Of a stretch of DNA of 64,000 nt, positions 33,253-41,806 are shown in pieces. Numbering within the stretch: the stretch's first letter is position 1; the number at the start of each line of letters is the position of its first letter. The position numbers and the translations under genes are program-made. This DNA is from Arcobacter nitrofigilis DSM 7299 (lineage in GTDB: Bacteria > Campylobacterota > Campylobacteria > Campylobacterales > Arcobacteraceae), in assembly GCF_000092245.1 (NCBI RefSeq), contig NC_014166.1:682001-746000 (forward strand), given 5' to 3'. The notes under the pieces are model-generated. The model ran no database searches and had not been told where the DNA came from. It worked only from the letters and a program-made list of their open reading frames with translations.

Positions 33253-33891
33253 TTAATCATAGTTTTCAAGCTTATTAAATTGATGAATTAAAAGTCTATT
33301 TTTATCAATTTTCCCTATAACATTTTTCTTTAATAAATCATTCATAATAGTTGATACTGTTTGACGCTTTGATCCAATAAAACTTGAAAGATCTTTAATA
33401 GATAGATTTAAATCTATGCAATATTTACCATCTATTAATGTATCTTGTGTTGTAGCAATTTCCATTAAAAATAATGCAACTTTTCTTTTACAAGATTTAA
33501 AAACAAGATTTTTAATTATATTCCTTTCTAGTTCTGCTCTATGTTTAAGAGATCTAATAACAGAGGTAGAAAACTCTTTATTAGCAAACAAATAAGTAAA
33601 TTTCTCTGCATCAATTAAATAAACTTCACTATCTTCTAAAAATTCAATACTACATGAAGTCTCAGGAATAATTATATTGTTCTGTTTCAAAAAATATAAA
33701 ACAAACTCTTCTCCATCTTCATAAATTATGGCTTTTGCTTTTCCACTTTTAAATACATAAAGTGTCAAAGTTCCATCTTCATATTCTAAAGTTCCCTTTT
33801 TAAATTTCTTTGTTTTTAATGAAGAAAAATCCTCTTCAGACAAGATTTCTGTTAAATTAATTGAATCAATTCTTAACCTATTAGAATCCAT
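33253..33891 (-). CDS. CRP/FNR-family regulator with a CooA-like recognition helix
   Basis: A 212-residue transcription regulator: cyclic-nucleotide-binding-fold sensor domain, long dimer helix, C-terminal winged helix-turn-helix LSSFIGSKRQTVSTIMNDLL. The Arg-Gln at the start of the recognition helix matches CooA (IGSSRQTTSTALNSLI, from memory) rather than CRP (Arg-Glu). The CooA haem ligands Cys75 and His77 are not conserved; the aligned stretch reads IIIPETSC. So the ligand is unknown. Start ATG 33891 is preferred: AAGGA five bases upstream; an upstream ATG at 33945 would add 18 hydrophobic residues. It diverges from the hydrogenase operon, whose spacer has two CooA-like sites. Confidence 0.88.
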   Translation of the reverse strand: MDSNRLRIDSINLTEILSEEDFSSLKTKKFKKGTLEYEDGTLTLYVFKSGKAKAIIYEDGEEFVLYFLKQNNIIIPETSCSIEFLEDSEVYLIDAEKFTYLFANKEFSTSVIRSLKHRAELERNIIKNLVFKSCKRKVALFLMEIATTQDTLIDGKYCIDLNLSIKDLSSFIGSKRQTVSTIMNDLLKKNVIGKIDKNRLLIHQFNKLENYD

Positions 33892-33966
33892 TTTCATCCT
33901 TAAAGTAAAAGTATTTTTTAAGCTTAATATCAAAAATACTATCAATATTATTCTTTTGTTATTATA

Positions 33967-33986
33967 AAGTAAAAAATATTTTACTT
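33967..33986. promoter_or_regulatory. AAGTAAAA-N4-TTTTACTT palindrome upstream of the CRP/FNR gene
   Basis: A perfect eight-base inverted repeat with a four-base spacer, 76 bases upstream of the regulator start. Its shape fits a dimeric regulator site, perhaps for another CRP/FNR member controlling this gene. AT-rich composition weakens the case. Confidence 0.35.
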
Positions 33987-34067
33987 AATTTTATCTTCTC
34001 CTTATAATTATTATTAAATAATTATATTTATAATAAAATAATTTTATCAGAAAAATTATGAAAAAAG

Positions 34068-34083
34068 TGTCAGCGATGTGACA
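34068..34083. promoter_or_regulatory. TGTCA-N6-TGACA operator, upstream copy
   Basis: TGTCA at 34068-34072 and TGACA at 34079-34083 form a perfect palindrome with a six-base spacer, close to the CooA site as I know it (TGTCA-N6-CGACA). Its centre lies 116 bases upstream of the second copy, about eleven helical turns, so both should face the same side of the DNA. It is also 177 bases upstream of the regulator gene, allowing autoregulation. Confidence 0.7.
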
Positions 34084-34183
34084 TAAAATAAAATTATCTT
34101 CATCTTTAATCTCTATATATTCGGTTATTTTAACAATAATTTATTTTTTAATATTATTTTAAATTTCAGAAAAAAATTTCTTT

Positions 34184-34226
34184 TGTCATATTGATGACAG
34201 AATAAATATTATTTATATATTAAAAT
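34184..34226 (+). promoter_or_regulatory. Second TGTCA-N6-TGACA operator with class II promoter spacing
   Basis: TGTCA at 34184-34188 and TGACA at 34195-34199, centre 34191.5. If the centre lies at -41.5 as at class II CRP-type promoters, transcription would start at 34233 and the -10 hexamer should be at 34221-34226. The bases there are TAAAAT, five of six matching TATAAT, and no good -35 is present. This gives a leader of about 210 bases before the ferredoxin gene. Confidence 0.6.
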
Positions 34227-34313
34227 TTGAAAGTTTTTAAATTATATTTAAGTATTTATATTACTTATAATTTTTAAAGTATTAAGAGAGAAGTGAAGAA
34301 TAAGAAAAATGGT

Positions 34314-34349
34314 GCAGTTAGTGTGATTGGATATTCATCCGCTAGTTGC
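34314..34349 (+). promoter_or_regulatory. Structured element in the 5' leader of the hydrogenase operon
   Basis: In otherwise very AT-rich DNA, GCAGTTAG (34314-34321) pairs with CTAGTTGC (34342-34349) over eight positions including two G-U pairs. Inside it GGAT/ATCC forms a four-pair stem with an ATTC loop, leaving an asymmetric bulge TGTGATT. It lies about 80 bases after the predicted transcription start. It fits no riboswitch consensus I know. A leader-RNA role is inferred. Confidence 0.4.
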
Positions 34350-34442
34350 TTAAATGAAGAAAATTATACTTTTCAAAATTTGAGATAAAACAGATATATA
34401 AATGCATTTATCTGAATTAAATCAAACATTAAGGAGATTGTT

Positions 34443-35003
34443 ATGAGCTTAGCGTTGAATAATAAATTTGTTGTTGCAAATCCAAATACTTGCATAGGGT
34501 GTGCTACTTGTATGGCAGCATGTTATGAGTCTGCATATGAAAGGGGTAAATTAGCTGTTCCAAGATTAATTGTTACTAGAACATTTAGTGGAACTGTACC
34601 TAATATATGTAGACAATGTGATGATGCACCTTGTGCAAATGTTTGTCCTGTTGGGGCATTGGAGTTTGGGAAAGATTCTATTTTGGTTCATGAAGAATTA
34701 TGTATAGGTTGCAAAATGTGTACATTAGTTTGTCCTTTTGGTGCAATTAGACCAGAAGCTGAGTTAATGCCTTCAGTTGATTATATTACACAACCTAAAT
34801 ATAACTTAGGTATTGAATCAGAAGTTGGTGCAAAAAGTATAGCAGTTAAATGTGATTTATGTGTGGGAAGAGAAGATGGACCAGCCTGTGTTGAAGTTTG
34901 TCCAACGGAAGCTTTATCTTTTGAAAACAATAATAATGCAATTGATGATACAGCAAAAAGAAGTCTTGAAGTTTATATAAAAGAAAGAGCAAAATTTTTG
35001 TAA
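34443..35003 (+). CDS. hyfA: Four-cluster ferredoxin, electron-transfer subunit of the formate hydrogenlyase (HyfA/HycB/CooF-like)
   Basis: A 186-residue ferredoxin with four cysteine groups: CIGCATCMAAC, CRQCDDAPCANVCPVGAL, CIGCKMCTLVCPFGAI and CDLCVGREDGPACVEVCPTEAL. This is the arrangement of HycB/HyfA/HydN and CooF, which carry electrons from the catalytic subunit (formate dehydrogenase or CO dehydrogenase) to the membrane hydrogenase. With fdhF at the end of this operon, formate is the likely donor. AAGGAG precedes the ATG. First gene of the operon. Confidence 0.9.
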   Translation: MSLALNNKFVVANPNTCIGCATCMAACYESAYERGKLAVPRLIVTRTFSGTVPNICRQCDDAPCANVCPVGALEFGKDSILVHEELCIGCKMCTLVCPFGAIRPEAELMPSVDYITQPKYNLGIESEVGAKSIAVKCDLCVGREDGPACVEVCPTEALSFENNNNAIDDTAKRSLEVYIKERAKFL

Positions 35004-35013
35004 AGGATGATTT

Positions 35014-36975
35014 ATGACACAAGTATATTTTTTATATCTTATTGGATGTGTTATCTCTTTATTATTATATAAACAAAATAGAATTGCTGGAAGAGTAGGA
35101 TTTAGTATATCTGCAATCGCTTCTGCATATGCGGTAATTTACTTTTTGATGAATTTAGGACAAACAAGTAGTTTTAGTATGTTTGAAAGCTTACTTTATA
35201 GTCCAACATTTATATTAAATCCATTAGGAAACTTCTTTTCATTTGTAGTTTCTCTTGTTTCACTAGCTTCATCTGTGTATGCAATACAATATTCACAAGA
35301 GTATGAAAATAAAGGTAGTCTTGCTGTTATGGCAAGTATGTTTAATGCCTTTATTCTATCAATGCTTTTATTGATTTCATCATCGGATGTATTTTGGTTT
35401 ATAATTTTTTGGGAATGTATGACAGTAATTTCTGCTTATTTAATTTGTTTTAATGATTCGAAAGCTTCATTAAAAGCAATTATGATTTATTTGGGAATTG
35501 CACACATCGGAGCTATGTGTATTACAGCAGCATTTTTACTGCTAGCTTCACAAAGTGGTTCATTAGAATTTAGTTCTTTTGAAAATGTAACTTTATCACC
35601 AGTTATGGCAAGTGTTATTTTTATACTTGCATTTATTGGATTTGGATCAAAAGCAGGGATGTTTCCTATGCATGTTTGGTTACCAAAAGCTCACCCAGCA
35701 GCTCCAACTAATGTTTCAGCACTGATGAGTGGGGTGATGATCAAAATTGCAATATTTGGAATTATTAAATTTTGTTTATGGCTTCCAGTTATGGAATGGT
35801 GGGGCTTATTAATTATTACTGTTGGTGCTATATCTGCAATACTAGGTGTACTTTACGCTTTAGTACAACATGATTACAAAGCACTTTTAGCATATCACTC
35901 TGTTGAAAATATAGGGATTATTTTATTAGGTATTGGAACAGGAGTGTATGGAATCGCTGCGAATATGCCAAGTTTAGCAGCAGTAGGATTTTTAGCTGGT
36001 TTATATCATATTTTAAACCATGCAACTTTCAAAGGCTTATTATTTTTAGGTGCAGGAAGTGTTTTATATAGCACACATACAAAAGATATGGATGCCTTAG
36101 GTGGATTAGCTAGAAAAATGCCATTAACAGCCTTTGCTTTTCTAATTGGTTCTTTATCAATCACAGCAATTCCTCCATTAAATGGTTTTATTAGTGAATG
36201 GTTTACTTATCAAGGAATGATTCAAGGTGCCTTATCTGAATATGTAAGTAGTAGAGTTGTTTTTACAATTTCTATAATAACACTAGCCCTAACAGGTGCT
36301 CTAGCAATTATGTGTTTTGTAAAAGTTTATAGTGTTATTTTTGGTGGTGTGCCAAGGGATGAAAAAATCTTTCAAAAAGCAAAAGAAGTTCCTATTACTA
36401 TGGTTATTGGAATGTTTATTTTAGTTGCAGGATGTGTCGCTTTTGGTTTAGGTGCAAATGTAGTAGTTGAAAATATTATGCTTGTAATTTCATCTTTTTC
36501 AAATACATATAATGCAACAAATGGGATTATTGTAACTTCACCAATTGGTTCAATTGTATCACCAGTTTTAATAGCTGTAGTTATAGCAGTTAGTTTATTA
36601 CTTCCTTTATTGATAGTTAAAATATCAAGAGCAAATAAATCAAAACCAAGATTAACAGATCCTTGGGCTTGTGGTTTTAAATACGATAGTCGAATGCAAA
36701 TGACAGCTTCACCTTTTACAGGTGATTTAAGAAGACTTCTTAATTGGTTATACAAAAGTGAAACAAAAGTTATCGACCAAGGTTATTTTAAACCAGTTAT
36801 ATATGAAACTCACGCAAAAGATGTTTGGTGGAGCTATTTATATGAACCTGTAATCAAATTAACTCTTAATACAGCAAAACTTGTTGCAAAAATGCAAAAT
36901 GGAAATGTAAATGCGTACTCGTTATATATCTTGCTTGCTTTATGCCTTTTTGTTGGTATTAGCTACATTATTTAA
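35014..36975 (+). CDS. hyfB: Hydrogenase-4 component B, proton-translocating antiporter-like subunit
   Basis: A 653-residue membrane protein homologous to NuoL/HycC/HyfB. The antiporter-like core is visible as FGSKAGMFPMHVWLPKAHPAAPTNVSALMSG-type sequence near residues 210-240, VQHDYKALLAYHSVENIGI near 290, and an extra C-terminal region ending in helices. The conserved helix-breaking Lys/His pattern of ion-pumping subunits is present. It forms part of the membrane arm that may couple formate oxidation/H2 evolution to an ion gradient. Confidence 0.92.
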   Translation: MTQVYFLYLIGCVISLLLYKQNRIAGRVGFSISAIASAYAVIYFLMNLGQTSSFSMFESLLYSPTFILNPLGNFFSFVVSLVSLASSVYAIQYSQEYENKGSLAVMASMFNAFILSMLLLISSSDVFWFIIFWECMTVISAYLICFNDSKASLKAIMIYLGIAHIGAMCITAAFLLLASQSGSLEFSSFENVTLSPVMASVIFILAFIGFGSKAGMFPMHVWLPKAHPAAPTNVSALMSGVMIKIAIFGIIKFCLWLPVMEWWGLLIITVGAISAILGVLYALVQHDYKALLAYHSVENIGIILLGIGTGVYGIAANMPSLAAVGFLAGLYHILNHATFKGLLFLGAGSVLYSTHTKDMDALGGLARKMPLTAFAFLIGSLSITAIPPLNGFISEWFTYQGMIQGALSEYVSSRVVFTISIITLALTGALAIMCFVKVYSVIFGGVPRDEKIFQKAKEVPITMVIGMFILVAGCVAFGLGANVVVENIMLVISSFSNTYNATNGIIVTSPIGSIVSPVLIAVVIAVSLLLPLLIVKISRANKSKPRLTDPWACGFKYDSRMQMTASPFTGDLRRLLNWLYKSETKVIDQGYFKPVIYETHAKDVWWSYLYEPVIKLTLNTAKLVAKMQNGNVNAYSLYILLALCLFVGISYII

Positions 36976-36985
36976 AGGATAAGTT

Positions 36986-37909
36986 ATGAGTAGTATATTT
37001 TTTATGATTATTCAAGTTATTGCAATTGTTCTTGTTGCTCCTTTATTTGATGGGATGGCTAGAAAATTAAGAGCAAAACTTCAATCAAGAGAAGGTATCC
37101 CTGATTTTTTTCAAACATATAGGGATATTTATAAATTAATGAAAAGAGCAAGAACAGGACCAAATTGTGCCCATTGGGTTTTTAAAACAGGACCTTATAC
37201 TCTGTTTGCAGCAGGTGCTGCTTTATTAGCAGCTATTCCAATTACATATAGCACTAATACTCTAGCAGGTGCTTATTCAGATATTTTAGTATTTATTTAT
37301 TTAGGTGCCTTATTAAGATTTATATTTGGTGCAACATCAATTGATTCTGGAAATCCATTTGCAGGTGTTGGTGGAGGAAGAGAACAAATTATTGGTATTT
37401 TTGTTGAGCCAGTTATGATGATTAGTTTGTTAGTTGTTATTTTATTAGCAAGCACTACTAATTTAGTTGAGATTCAACATATGGTTAGAACAGGACAAAT
37501 TGGTTACCAAACACCAGCCTTTGCCGTTGCTTCAATATCATTTTTATGGGCAATGTATGTGGAAGCGGGAAGAAACCCATATGATTTAGCAGAAGCAGAA
37601 CAAGAGTTACAAGAGGGTGTTTTAGGTGAATATTCTGGTTCAGATTTTTCCCTTGCACATGCAGCTTTAATTTTAAAACAATTCGCGATGATTGGATTAT
37701 TCCTTACTATTTTTGAACCTTGGAATTTCGAAAATCCATTCTTAGCACTTATTGGTTTTATTCTTAAAGCAGGGATTTTTTATGTTGCCGCTGTTTTTAT
37801 TGACAACTTTGGCCCAAGATTTAAAATATTGACAAGTTTTAAAAATAGTGCAATTCCTCCCTTAATTGTTTCAATTATTGCGCTTGCTTTATATGTTGTA
37901 GGAGTTTAA
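36986..37909 (+). CDS. hyfC: Hydrogenase-4 component C, NuoH-like membrane anchor
   Basis: A 307-residue membrane protein of the NuoH/HycD/HyfC family that docks the hydrogenase module to the membrane. LVAPLFDGMARKLRAKLQSR near residues 18-37 and the acidic loop EAGRNPYDLAEAEQELQEG near residue 192 are the conserved contacts to the soluble arm; FGPRFKI is near the C-terminus. It starts 11 bases after hyfB. Confidence 0.93.
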   Translation: MSSIFFMIIQVIAIVLVAPLFDGMARKLRAKLQSREGIPDFFQTYRDIYKLMKRARTGPNCAHWVFKTGPYTLFAAGAALLAAIPITYSTNTLAGAYSDILVFIYLGALLRFIFGATSIDSGNPFAGVGGGREQIIGIFVEPVMMISLLVVILLASTTNLVEIQHMVRTGQIGYQTPAFAVASISFLWAMYVEAGRNPYDLAEAEQELQEGVLGEYSGSDFSLAHAALILKQFAMIGLFLTIFEPWNFENPFLALIGFILKAGIFYVAAVFIDNFGPRFKILTSFKNSAIPPLIVSIIALALYVVGV

Positions 37910-37910
37910 G

Positions 37911-38558
37911 ATGATTGATATACTAAGTATTTTATCAATAGTTTTAATTATTAGTTCACTTTGTGTATTTGGAATTAGAAATTATAAAATTGCCATATAT
38001 ACATATTCATTTCAAACATTTATATTGGTATTGATATTTTTATATCTTTATGCAACATACTCTGCTAATGAATTAGGTGGATGGGCAATTATTGCATTTT
38101 TTACAAAAGTTATATTTGTGCCATTTATATTATTAAGATTAATAAAAAAATTAAATGTTGTTCATGAAGATGAACCAGTACTTGGATTCTTTGTTAGTCC
38201 AATTGTTGCTATTGCATTTTCATTAGCTATTGCAATGGCTCTATATCCAATTTATTTAAAATTTTCTTTGATTAAAGAGCATATTCCATTAATTGCATCT
38301 ATTACAATTTTTATGATAGGAATATTTGGATTTGTTTTAAGAAATTCTGCAATCAAACAAATACTTGCTTATTGTACATTTGAAAATGGTATTCATTTAT
38401 CACTTGCTTTAATGGCATACAATTCACCAGAAATTGTTGAACTTGGAATTTTAACTGATGCATTGTTTGCAGTAATTATTTTATCAATCTTTGCCCAAAG
38501 ATTTTATAAATATTTTGGTTCTTTAGATGTTTCTAAAGCAACTGAATTGAAAGGTTAA
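37911..38558 (+). CDS. hyfE: Hydrogenase-4 component E, NuoK-like membrane subunit
   Basis: A 215-residue hydrophobic protein with about seven helices. The second half contains ILRNSAIKQILAYCTFENG-like sequence (LRNSAIKQILAYCTFENGIH), typical of HyfE, whose C-terminal part corresponds to NuoK. It begins one base after the hyfC stop. No hyfD gene lies between hyfC and hyfE, unlike the E. coli hyf operon. Confidence 0.88.
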   Translation: MIDILSILSIVLIISSLCVFGIRNYKIAIYTYSFQTFILVLIFLYLYATYSANELGGWAIIAFFTKVIFVPFILLRLIKKLNVVHEDEPVLGFFVSPIVAIAFSLAIAMALYPIYLKFSLIKEHIPLIASITIFMIGIFGFVLRNSAIKQILAYCTFENGIHLSLALMAYNSPEIVELGILTDALFAVIILSIFAQRFYKYFGSLDVSKATELKG

Positions 38559-38561
38559 GTT

Positions 38562-40046
38562 ATGGATATGCAACAATTATTAATATTATTAATGCTTATT
38601 CCCCTTGTTTCATCAGTTGTTATTTGGCTTTGTGCAGATAATTATAAAGCATTAAGTACTTTACATATTATTGCCTCAATACTTACTACAATTGTAGGTT
38701 TAATGGCAGTTTCAAATGTAATAAATGGAACAACATATTTTCTATTTAATGATATGTTTTTTCTCGATTCTTTAGGCGCTGTTTTTATTAGCTTAATAGC
38801 AGTAACTGGATTATTAGTAAATTTATATTCTGTTAAATATATGCAATGGGAAGTTGAAAATAAACATTTAGAAGTAAAAGATACAAAACTGTTTTTCTCA
38901 CTATTTCACTTGTTTGTTTTTACAATGACTTTTTCAGTGCTTTCAAATAATATTGCATTGATGTGGGTAGGAATTGAAGCCACAACATTATCTTCTGTAT
39001 TTATGGTTGCTTTACATAAAAGTAGTAAATCAACTGAAACTGGATGGAAATATATAGTTATTTGTAGTATTGGTTTAGCTTTTGCTTTATATGCGACTGT
39101 ATTACTTTATAGTGCAGGGTTTAATGTAATCAATGACAGTCATAGTGCAATGCTTTGGACTACTTTAATGGCACATTCTAAAGATATAGATCAAGATGCA
39201 TTAAAACTTATTTTTGTTTTTGCATTGATTGGTTTTGGTACAAAAGCAGGGCTTGCACCTACACATACATGGTTACCAGATGTTCATGCTGAAGGACCAG
39301 CACCATCATCAGCAATGCTTTCGGGAATACTTTTAAAATGTGCAATATTAGGGCTTATTAGATATTACGCAATTGTTGGAAACTCATTTGCAGGATTTGA
39401 ATATGTTCAAACAATGATGATTTTCAGTGGATTGATTACTATATTTATAGCATCATTTTTTCTTCTTGTTCAACATGATGTAAAAAGAATGTTTGCATAT
39501 CACTCAATTGCACATATGGGTGTTATTGCATTTGGATTAGGAATTGGTGGGCCAATAGGATTATTTGCTGCACTGTTTCACACTTTAGCACACTCAGTTA
39601 CAAAAGCCCTAGCATTTTGTGTAACAGGAAATATGATTCAAATATATGGAACAAGAGATATGAGAAAAATGGGAGGACTAATAAAAATAGCTCCTATTAC
39701 AGCGATTTTATTTGGGATTGCTGTTTGTTCTTTAGTAGGTGTCCCTGGATTTGCAATATTTTTCAGTGAATTTTTAATGATAAAACAATCAATTGTTAAT
39801 AATATGAATATTGAAGTAATTCTCTTTATCATAGGACTTATAATTATTTTTATTGCTGACTTCTCACACTTTAATCTTGCAACATTTGGAGAAAGTAATT
39901 CAAAAGTATTAAGAAAAGAATTACCAATAAGTGCTAATTTGCCGTTAATTGGATTAGCAGCATTAATTATAATTTTTGGATTGTTTACTATTGAACCTTG
40001 GTTTGAACTGCTTAGAAATGCAGTAAATATTATCATGGGAATGTAA
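38562..40046 (+). CDS. hyfF: Hydrogenase-4 component F, second antiporter-like subunit
   Basis: A 494-residue membrane protein of the NuoN/M/HyfF type. Conserved antiporter features are WVGIEATTLSSVFMVA, FGTKAGLAPTHTWLPDVHAE, VQHDVKRMFAYHSIAHMG and FHTLAHSVTKALAFC. With HyfB it gives two ion-translocating modules plus the NuoK-like HyfE, intermediate between E. coli Hyc (one) and Hyf (three). It starts three bases after hyfE. Confidence 0.92.
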   Translation: MDMQQLLILLMLIPLVSSVVIWLCADNYKALSTLHIIASILTTIVGLMAVSNVINGTTYFLFNDMFFLDSLGAVFISLIAVTGLLVNLYSVKYMQWEVENKHLEVKDTKLFFSLFHLFVFTMTFSVLSNNIALMWVGIEATTLSSVFMVALHKSSKSTETGWKYIVICSIGLAFALYATVLLYSAGFNVINDSHSAMLWTTLMAHSKDIDQDALKLIFVFALIGFGTKAGLAPTHTWLPDVHAEGPAPSSAMLSGILLKCAILGLIRYYAIVGNSFAGFEYVQTMMIFSGLITIFIASFFLLVQHDVKRMFAYHSIAHMGVIAFGLGIGGPIGLFAALFHTLAHSVTKALAFCVTGNMIQIYGTRDMRKMGGLIKIAPITAILFGIAVCSLVGVPGFAIFFSEFLMIKQSIVNNMNIEVILFIIGLIIIFIADFSHFNLATFGESNSKVLRKELPISANLPLIGLAALIIIFGLFTIEPWFELLRNAVNIIMGM

Positions 40047-40057
40047 GGAGATATGAT

Positions 40058-41797
40058 ATGAAAAAAGGTGACAATTTAATAAATAAAGTGAAAGAAAAAA
40101 TAACAATTCACGAAATATATAGACAACCAGAAGATCAAATTACAATAACCGTTGATAGAAATGATTTGCCAGAGACTGTACGAATTTTGTATTACGATTT
40201 AGGTGGTTGGTTATCAAGTATGATTCCAAATGATGAAAGAGAAATAAATGGTAATTTTGCCCTTTATTATGTCTTGTCAATGGAAGGTGGAAAAATGACT
40301 CCTGAGGATGAGTTACCACAAGATGAAAAATGTTGGATAACAGTTAAAACTTTTATTCCAGCAAATGACCCAACTTTTCCATCTGTAACTTTAAAAGTAC
40401 CTGCTGCTGTTTGGTATGAAAGAGAAGCATATGATATGTTTGGTTTAACGGCAATTGGTTTACCTGATCCTAGAAGATTGGTTGTATCTGATGATTGGCC
40501 AGAGGGTTTATTTCCATTAAGAAAAGATGCTATGGATTATAGACATAGACCAGATCCCGTTGATCATAAAGATGAACCTGAAGCAAAATTTCTAAAACCA
40601 GAAGGTGCAGGAGTACTTGATGTTCCCTTAGGACCTTTACATATTACAAGTGATGAGCCAGGTCACTTTAGATTGTATTGTGATGGTGATACTATTATTG
40701 ATGCAGATTATAGACTTTTTTATCAACATAGAGGTATGGAAAAACTTGCAGAAAATAGAATGAATTATGACCAAATGGGATATTTAGCAGAAAGAGTTTG
40801 TGGTATCTGTGGTTATGCTCATGCTATTGGTTGTATAGAAGCTGCAGAAAAAGCAATTGGTTTAGAAATACCACTAAGAGCACAAGCTATGAGAGTAATT
40901 TGTCTAGAAATAGAGAGACTTCATTCACATTTATTAAATATAGGTCTTGCTTGTGAAGTAACGGGAAATGTAAATGCTTTTATGCATATTTTTAGAATTA
41001 GAGAATTTTCTATGGAATTAGCTCAATTAGTAACAGGTGGTCGTAAAACATACGGGAATGTTGTTATGGGTGGGTTAAGAAGAGATATGACAGGAACTGA
41101 GATTAAAAAAAGTCTTGAGTTATTAGAAATAATAGAAGTACAAACTAAAGAAGTTTGGGATGCTGTTATGGATGATAAAAATCAAGTTGAAAGATGGAAA
41201 GGTGTAGGACTTTTAGATAAACAAGTAGCAAGAGACTTTTCTCCTGTTGGTCCAAATATTAGAGGGTGTGGTTTTAAAAGAGATTCAAGATATGACCATC
41301 CTTATGATTTTTTAACACAATTAGATTTTGAAATACCAACTGAAGATGGATGTGATGTATTTGCAAGAGAAACCGTTAGATATAGAGAATTATTAGAATC
41401 AGTATCTATTATAAGACAGTGTTTTGAGATGATGCCAGGAGGTTTAACTGTAATTAAACCACAAACTATGATTAAACCAGGTGCATATGCAATTGGTAAT
41501 GATGAAGCACCAAGAGGTGAAAATATTCATTGGATTATGCATGGTAATGCACAAAAAGTATTTAGATGGAGATGTCGGGCTGCGACATATAACAACTGGA
41601 CATCTTTAAGATATCAGTTTAGAGGAAATACTATTGCTGATGCTGCTCTTATTGTTTGTTCATTGGACCCTTGTTACTCTTGTACAGAAAGAGTAACTGT
41701 TGTTGATATTAAAAGTAAAAAAACAAAAATATTAAACTATCAAGATTTGAAAAGATATTCACAATCTTCGAAAAATCATCCATTGAAAAATATGTAG
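40058..41797 (+). CDS. hyfG: Group 4 [NiFe]-hydrogenase large subunit with NuoC-like N-terminus
   Basis: A 579-residue fusion of a NuoC-like domain (about 20-170) and the catalytic large subunit. The nickel ligands are in RVCGICGYAH (C248, C251) and DPCYSC (C539, C542), both complete, so the site should be active. About 37 residues follow the last cysteine, the tail that the maturation protease HycI removes after metal insertion, probably after CTER. Best match by motif is HycE/HyfG of formate hydrogenlyases (group 4a), which reduces protons to H2. Confidence 0.95.
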   Translation: MKKGDNLINKVKEKITIHEIYRQPEDQITITVDRNDLPETVRILYYDLGGWLSSMIPNDEREINGNFALYYVLSMEGGKMTPEDELPQDEKCWITVKTFIPANDPTFPSVTLKVPAAVWYEREAYDMFGLTAIGLPDPRRLVVSDDWPEGLFPLRKDAMDYRHRPDPVDHKDEPEAKFLKPEGAGVLDVPLGPLHITSDEPGHFRLYCDGDTIIDADYRLFYQHRGMEKLAENRMNYDQMGYLAERVCGICGYAHAIGCIEAAEKAIGLEIPLRAQAMRVICLEIERLHSHLLNIGLACEVTGNVNAFMHIFRIREFSMELAQLVTGGRKTYGNVVMGGLRRDMTGTEIKKSLELLEIIEVQTKEVWDAVMDDKNQVERWKGVGLLDKQVARDFSPVGPNIRGCGFKRDSRYDHPYDFLTQLDFEIPTEDGCDVFARETVRYRELLESVSIIRQCFEMMPGGLTVIKPQTMIKPGAYAIGNDEAPRGENIHWIMHGNAQKVFRWRCRAATYNNWTSLRYQFRGNTIADAALIVCSLDPCYSCTERVTVVDIKSKKTKILNYQDLKRYSQSSKNHPLKNM

Positions 41798-41806
41798 GAG
41801 TAAGAG

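Noticed and set aside
33253-33891. The regulator as true CooA, a CO sensor
   Set aside because: The residues aligned with CooA Cys75 and His77 are Ile and Glu, so haem-based CO sensing as in CooA is unlikely. Only the DNA-reading helix looks alike.
34311-34350. Sigma-54 promoter for the hydrogenase operon (TTGG ... TTGC)
   Set aside because: The GG and GC doublets are 17 bases apart instead of ten, so the -24/-12 geometry fails.
33946-34442. A gene in the 497-base divergent spacer
   Set aside because: All frames are short and without ribosome sites; the region holds operators and a leader element instead.
39638-40036. Open frame antisense to hyfF
   Set aside because: It mirrors a hydrophobic gene, has no family features and no independent promoter or ribosome site.
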